Shown here: piece after piece, positions 53,387 through 56,188 of the stretch
Position numbering within the stretch: position 1 is the first letter of the stretch
How the letters are laid out: every line of letters begins with the position of its first letter
Assembly: GCA_002412425.1 (NCBI GenBank)
Contig: DHVB01000078.1
Coordinates: 1-56,188, forward strand
Direction: 5' to 3'
From: Bacteroidales bacterium UBA5219
GTDB lineage: Bacteria > Bacteroidota > Bacteroidia > Bacteroidales > ML635J-15
Length of the DNA stretch: 56,188 nt
Position numbers and translations under genes: made by a program
The notes under the pieces: model-generated
The model's input: the letters and a program-made list of their open reading frames with translations, nothing else
The model's database searches: none
What the model was told of the DNA's origin: nothing

Positions 53387-55018
53387 ATGGCAGCAACAAA
53401 TTGTCCGGAGACCCCGCGGCAAAAAATGATTGGGATGATGTACCTGTTTTATACAGCATTGCTCGCTTTGAACGTATCTTCTGAAATTTTAACTTCTTTT
53501 GTTAAAATAAACGAAAGTATTCAAAAGACAACTTCTAATTATTCAGAAAAAACTAAGTCTTTATACGCGAAAATCGATAAAAGTGCTTTAGATCAACCAG
53601 GTAAATATACTAAATTAGCCAAACAAGCTCATGAGGTTGAGCGACAATCAAATGAATTTTTTCAAAATATTGAAGACCTAAAATTGTTAATATTGCGTGA
53701 AAGTCAAGGTCCTGAGGCAACACTTGACGGTGAAATTAAAAAGATGGATGACTTGCACGCTGCAACTATTGTGATGGTTGGAGAAGGTGGTCCTATGATG
53801 GGAAAACAACTTAGAGGTTGGTTAGATAGTTATCGAGAACTTTTATTAGGAATAATTGAAGATACTTCTGAAACAGTTTATAAAAACGTAGCGAAAAATT
53901 TGGAAGCTAAAGACCAATTTGATAATAAAGAAGCAGCTTGGTCTTGGGAAGAAACTTTATGTCGTGGTATGCCTATGATTGGTACAATGGCAATGTTATC
54001 TAAATTACAAGCTGATATTAGAAATGCTGAGGCTGACGTTTTAGAGTTTATGATTGCTAAAACAGGAGAATTAGATATTCGTATTACTGCTCTAGAAGCA
54101 TTAGTTAGTACACCGCGAAGTTTTATTATTCGAGGAGGTAAATATTCTTCTAATGTGTTCTTAGGAGCTCGTGATACTTCAATGAGACCAACTATATATC
54201 TTACTTATAATGCTCCTTTTTATGATTCTACAGTAGTGAACGGTGAAGTACAGTATCGACTACGCCAAGGTGCAAATTATGATACTTTGCCTATTGACGA
54301 GTCTGGAAAAGGTTTGCATGTTCGTGATTGTGGCGGAGTAGGCGATTTCAACTATGGTGGTTTAGTGCATTATAAATCTAATAGAGGTGATATGTGGTTG
54401 CCTTATAAAGCTGTTTATCAAGTTGGTGATGCAGGCTTTACCGTATCCGCAAGTGCATGTAATGTATTTTATAGAGGGCTTGATAACCCCGTAGAAGTTG
54501 CAGTATCTGGGTATCCACAAGAAGCGGTAAGTGTTAGTATTTCTGGCGGTGCTTCTATATCTAGATCTGGTGCTGGTTATATAGTAAAAGTTCCAGCTTC
54601 AGTATCAGCAAGAGAGGTAAGTATTACTGTTTCTGTTAGGACAGAAGAAGGCGGACGTACTTTAGGTTCTAAGACTTTCTCTGTGTTAAACGTACCACCT
54701 CCAACAATAGTTATTGCAGGAGCTTACAAAGACGGTGCTTCTGTTCCTAAAGGAGCTATTACTAGAACACCTACTTTAACAGCTAACCTAGAATCTGACT
54801 TCTTCCCATTTAAAGGAGTAAGCTATAGTGTTATTTCTTATGAGTTCTTATATTCTGTAAGAGGTGTAACGCAAACAATTGCTGGAACAGGTTCAAATAT
54901 TCCACAAACAATTCTTAATAATTTAAATCCTGGATCAGCAGCAAGCTTTACAAATATTAGAGTTAGTAGCCCTTCAGGTGAAAGAAAGACTAATGGAATA
55001 ACTGTGAAAATACAATAA
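53387..55018 (+). CDS. gldM: Type IX secretion motor protein GldM/PorM
   Basis: The 543-residue protein starts NCPETPRQKMIGMMYLFYTALLALNVSSEIL, the single GldM membrane helix, followed by a periplasmic helical domain (about 35-215) and several Ig-like beta domains to the end. GldM transmits motion from GldL to the GldK/GldN ring. The gene follows gldL by 45 nt and precedes gldN by 17 nt, as expected for a co-translated complex. Confidence 0.95.
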   Translation: MAATNCPETPRQKMIGMMYLFYTALLALNVSSEILTSFVKINESIQKTTSNYSEKTKSLYAKIDKSALDQPGKYTKLAKQAHEVERQSNEFFQNIEDLKLLILRESQGPEATLDGEIKKMDDLHAATIVMVGEGGPMMGKQLRGWLDSYRELLLGIIEDTSETVYKNVAKNLEAKDQFDNKEAAWSWEETLCRGMPMIGTMAMLSKLQADIRNAEADVLEFMIAKTGELDIRITALEALVSTPRSFIIRGGKYSSNVFLGARDTSMRPTIYLTYNAPFYDSTVVNGEVQYRLRQGANYDTLPIDESGKGLHVRDCGGVGDFNYGGLVHYKSNRGDMWLPYKAVYQVGDAGFTVSASACNVFYRGLDNPVEVAVSGYPQEAVSVSISGGASISRSGAGYIVKVPASVSAREVSITVSVRTEEGGRTLGSKTFSVLNVPPPTIVIAGAYKDGASVPKGAITRTPTLTANLESDFFPFKGVSYSVISYEFLYSVRGVTQTIAGTGSNIPQTILNNLNPGSAASFTNIRVSSPSGERKTNGITVKIQ

Positions 55019-55035
55019 TTTAAAAATTTAATATT

Positions 55036-55989
55036 ATGAAAATAGTTAATAAGTTTTTCCCTCTCATTGTACTTATCAGCCTATGTTTGCCAATAAGTGC
55101 ACAAGTTCTTGATGGAGCTTATGTGAGAGAACATGTAACAGAACACACTTTCGTTCCTTATCAAAATATTAGAGAAGCAGATGCTATGTACTCTAAAAAA
55201 ATTCTAAGAGTATTAGAATTAAGGGAAAAACAAAACCATCCGTTGTATTTCCCAATTGTTAGAATGACTTATCCTGGAACAGGATTAGATAATGAAGGAC
55301 GACCAGTGAAAATACAACCTCAAAGAAGTAGAGTTAACTTGATTTATTTGATGTATAATGTAGGTATTCTTGGCGAACAATATAGTGATATTACCGGCGA
55401 ATTAACATTGATTGATACAGTAAGAAGATATCCAGTGTACAAATTAGATGCTGCAGATATTACTAATTGGTGGAGACATCCAATAGAAAAAGATGACGAA
55501 CTTAGAGAACATTTATTGGCTTATAAGGAAAAAATTCTTGTGCCTGATGGTGAAGGAGGAACTTATGAAGAAACTATCGACTCCAAACTTGACGATACTC
55601 GTGTTTTAGATAAATTGTGGGTTTGGGAAGAATGGGTTTTTGATAAACAACGTTCTTTAATGGATGTGAGAATTATAGCACTTGCTCCAGACGGATGGGT
55701 TGTTAAAGACGAAACCGTTGAAAGAGTATGGCCATTCTGGATATATTTCCCTGATTATAGACCACTATTTGCAAGATATGAAGTGTTTAATTCGCACAAC
55801 GATGCAGAACATAGAACTTTTGATGATATTTTCTTCAAAAGAAAATTCTCTAGCTATATTGTAGCAGAATCAAATAATTATGATAATCGTTTGATTTCAG
55901 ACTATTTGTTAGGAATTGATGCAATTAGAGAAGGCGAAAGAATACAAGAAAAAATTGCTTTAATAGAACAGGACCTATGGGAATATTAA
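55036..55989 (+). CDS. gldN: Type IX secretion ring protein GldN/PorN
   Basis: A 317-residue periplasmic protein with a signal peptide (about 1-22, ending PISAQ) and the family motifs EHTFVPYQNIREADAMYSKKI, LDAADITNWWRHPIEKDD, KLWVWEEWVFDKQRSLMDVRIIAL and WPFWIYFPDYRP. It binds GldK and GldM. It closes the operon and is followed by a strong terminator. Confidence 0.95.
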   Translation: MKIVNKFFPLIVLISLCLPISAQVLDGAYVREHVTEHTFVPYQNIREADAMYSKKILRVLELREKQNHPLYFPIVRMTYPGTGLDNEGRPVKIQPQRSRVNLIYLMYNVGILGEQYSDITGELTLIDTVRRYPVYKLDAADITNWWRHPIEKDDELREHLLAYKEKILVPDGEGGTYEETIDSKLDDTRVLDKLWVWEEWVFDKQRSLMDVRIIALAPDGWVVKDETVERVWPFWIYFPDYRPLFARYEVFNSHNDAEHRTFDDIFFKRKFSSYIVAESNNYDNRLISDYLLGIDAIREGERIQEKIALIEQDLWEY

Positions 55990-56008
55990 AAGTTTGAGAA
56001 TAACAATA

Positions 56009-56048
56009 AAAAAAGAGGCTGTTTTATTTTTGAAGCAGCCTCTTTTTT
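56009..56048 (+). terminator. Terminator of the T9SS core operon
   Basis: GAGGCTG (56015-56021) pairs with CAGCCTC (56036-56042), extended by A/T pairs, and runs into an eight-base T stretch. It begins 20 nt after the gldN stop. Confidence 0.9.
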
Positions 56049-56070
56049 TTAAAGTACTTTCAACTTTTTA

Positions 56071-56149
56071 CTTTTGTGTCCTTTTGTGTCTTTTGTGGTT
56101 TAAAACAAACCCATGCGAGTAGAGTGAGCTTGCGAACTCTGCGAAGCAA
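56071..56149 (+). repeat. Dispersed repeat block at the right edge
   Basis: Two CTTTTGTGTC units (56071-56090) lead into CTTTTGTGGTTTAAAAC (56090-56106), which also occurs at 1312-1328 near the left edge. The 29-nt repeat at 56121-56149 is identical to 10198-10226. No gene is visible between 56049 and 56188. Confidence 0.75.
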
Positions 56150-56188
56150 TCGACGCGTCAGCCTCTTTACCTTCGGTGAGCTCGTAAA

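Noticed and set aside
1..56188. A DGR reverse transcriptase or template repeat within the window
   Set aside because: No reverse-transcriptase-like protein and no AAC-rich GC-rich copy of the variable segment was found among the translated frames or intergenic regions.

Overview
This is an AT-rich Bacteroidota chromosome segment. The diagnosis rests on a PorP/SprF-GldK-GldL-GldM-GldN type IX secretion (T9SS) operon, five proteins ending in T9SS type A sorting domains, an S46 dipeptidyl peptidase, TonB-domain proteins and promoters of the TAnnTTTG class. A Bacteroidales-like relative is likely, but the sequence does not fix the genus. I see no rRNA, tRNA, CRISPR array, integrase or transposase.

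Layout. 1-1.2 kb: two tandem FISUMP-domain surface proteins, the first cut by the window edge; the second has a GC-rich 3' end that looks like a diversified cassette. 1.3-9.8 kb: a TlpA-like thiol protein, a small orphan ORF, a T9SS-exported subtilase, xseA, an outer-membrane barrel, a possible NlpC/P60-like protein and DPP11. 9.8-10.36 kb: a gene-free block packed with repeats. 10.36-13.2 kb: a compact minus-strand operon (DUF2520 Rossmann protein, KdsC-like phosphatase, UbiA-like prenyltransferase, Maf), then a YfhO-like membrane protein. 16-22 kb: envelope proteins (two barrels, an MltF-like transglycosylase, a T9SS beta-propeller). 22.3-27.2 kb: a Ca2+ P-type ATPase behind a strong palindromic operator, HutD, a PerR-like regulator broken by a 7-bp duplication, and its probable target peroxiredoxin. 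27.4-33.6 kb: three T9SS cargo genes, one with two peptidase-S74 domains and one broken by a 5-bp duplication. 33.9-46.9 kb: mostly minus-strand housekeeping and envelope genes (TonB-like proteins, flavin oxidoreductase, DPM-like and TMTC-like glycosyltransferases, aspS, upp, hflX, PBP1A) plus a plus-strand COG2403 P-loop protein. 47-49.3 kb: topA. 49.6-56 kb: the T9SS core operon, closed by a strong terminator and a dispersed repeat.

How it fits together. The right end encodes the T9SS motor and ring; the cargo genes at 3.2, 20-22 and 27-34 kb would use that machine. The glycosyltransferase pair at 35-38 kb could glycosylate exported proteins. The points most worth a second look are the candidate diversity-generating variable region at the 3' end of the second FISUMP gene, two genes each disrupted by a short perfect tandem duplication, a six-copy 9-bp repeat directly in front of a porin gene, an operator overlapping the ATPase promoter, and an 83-nt structured intergenic element present twice.
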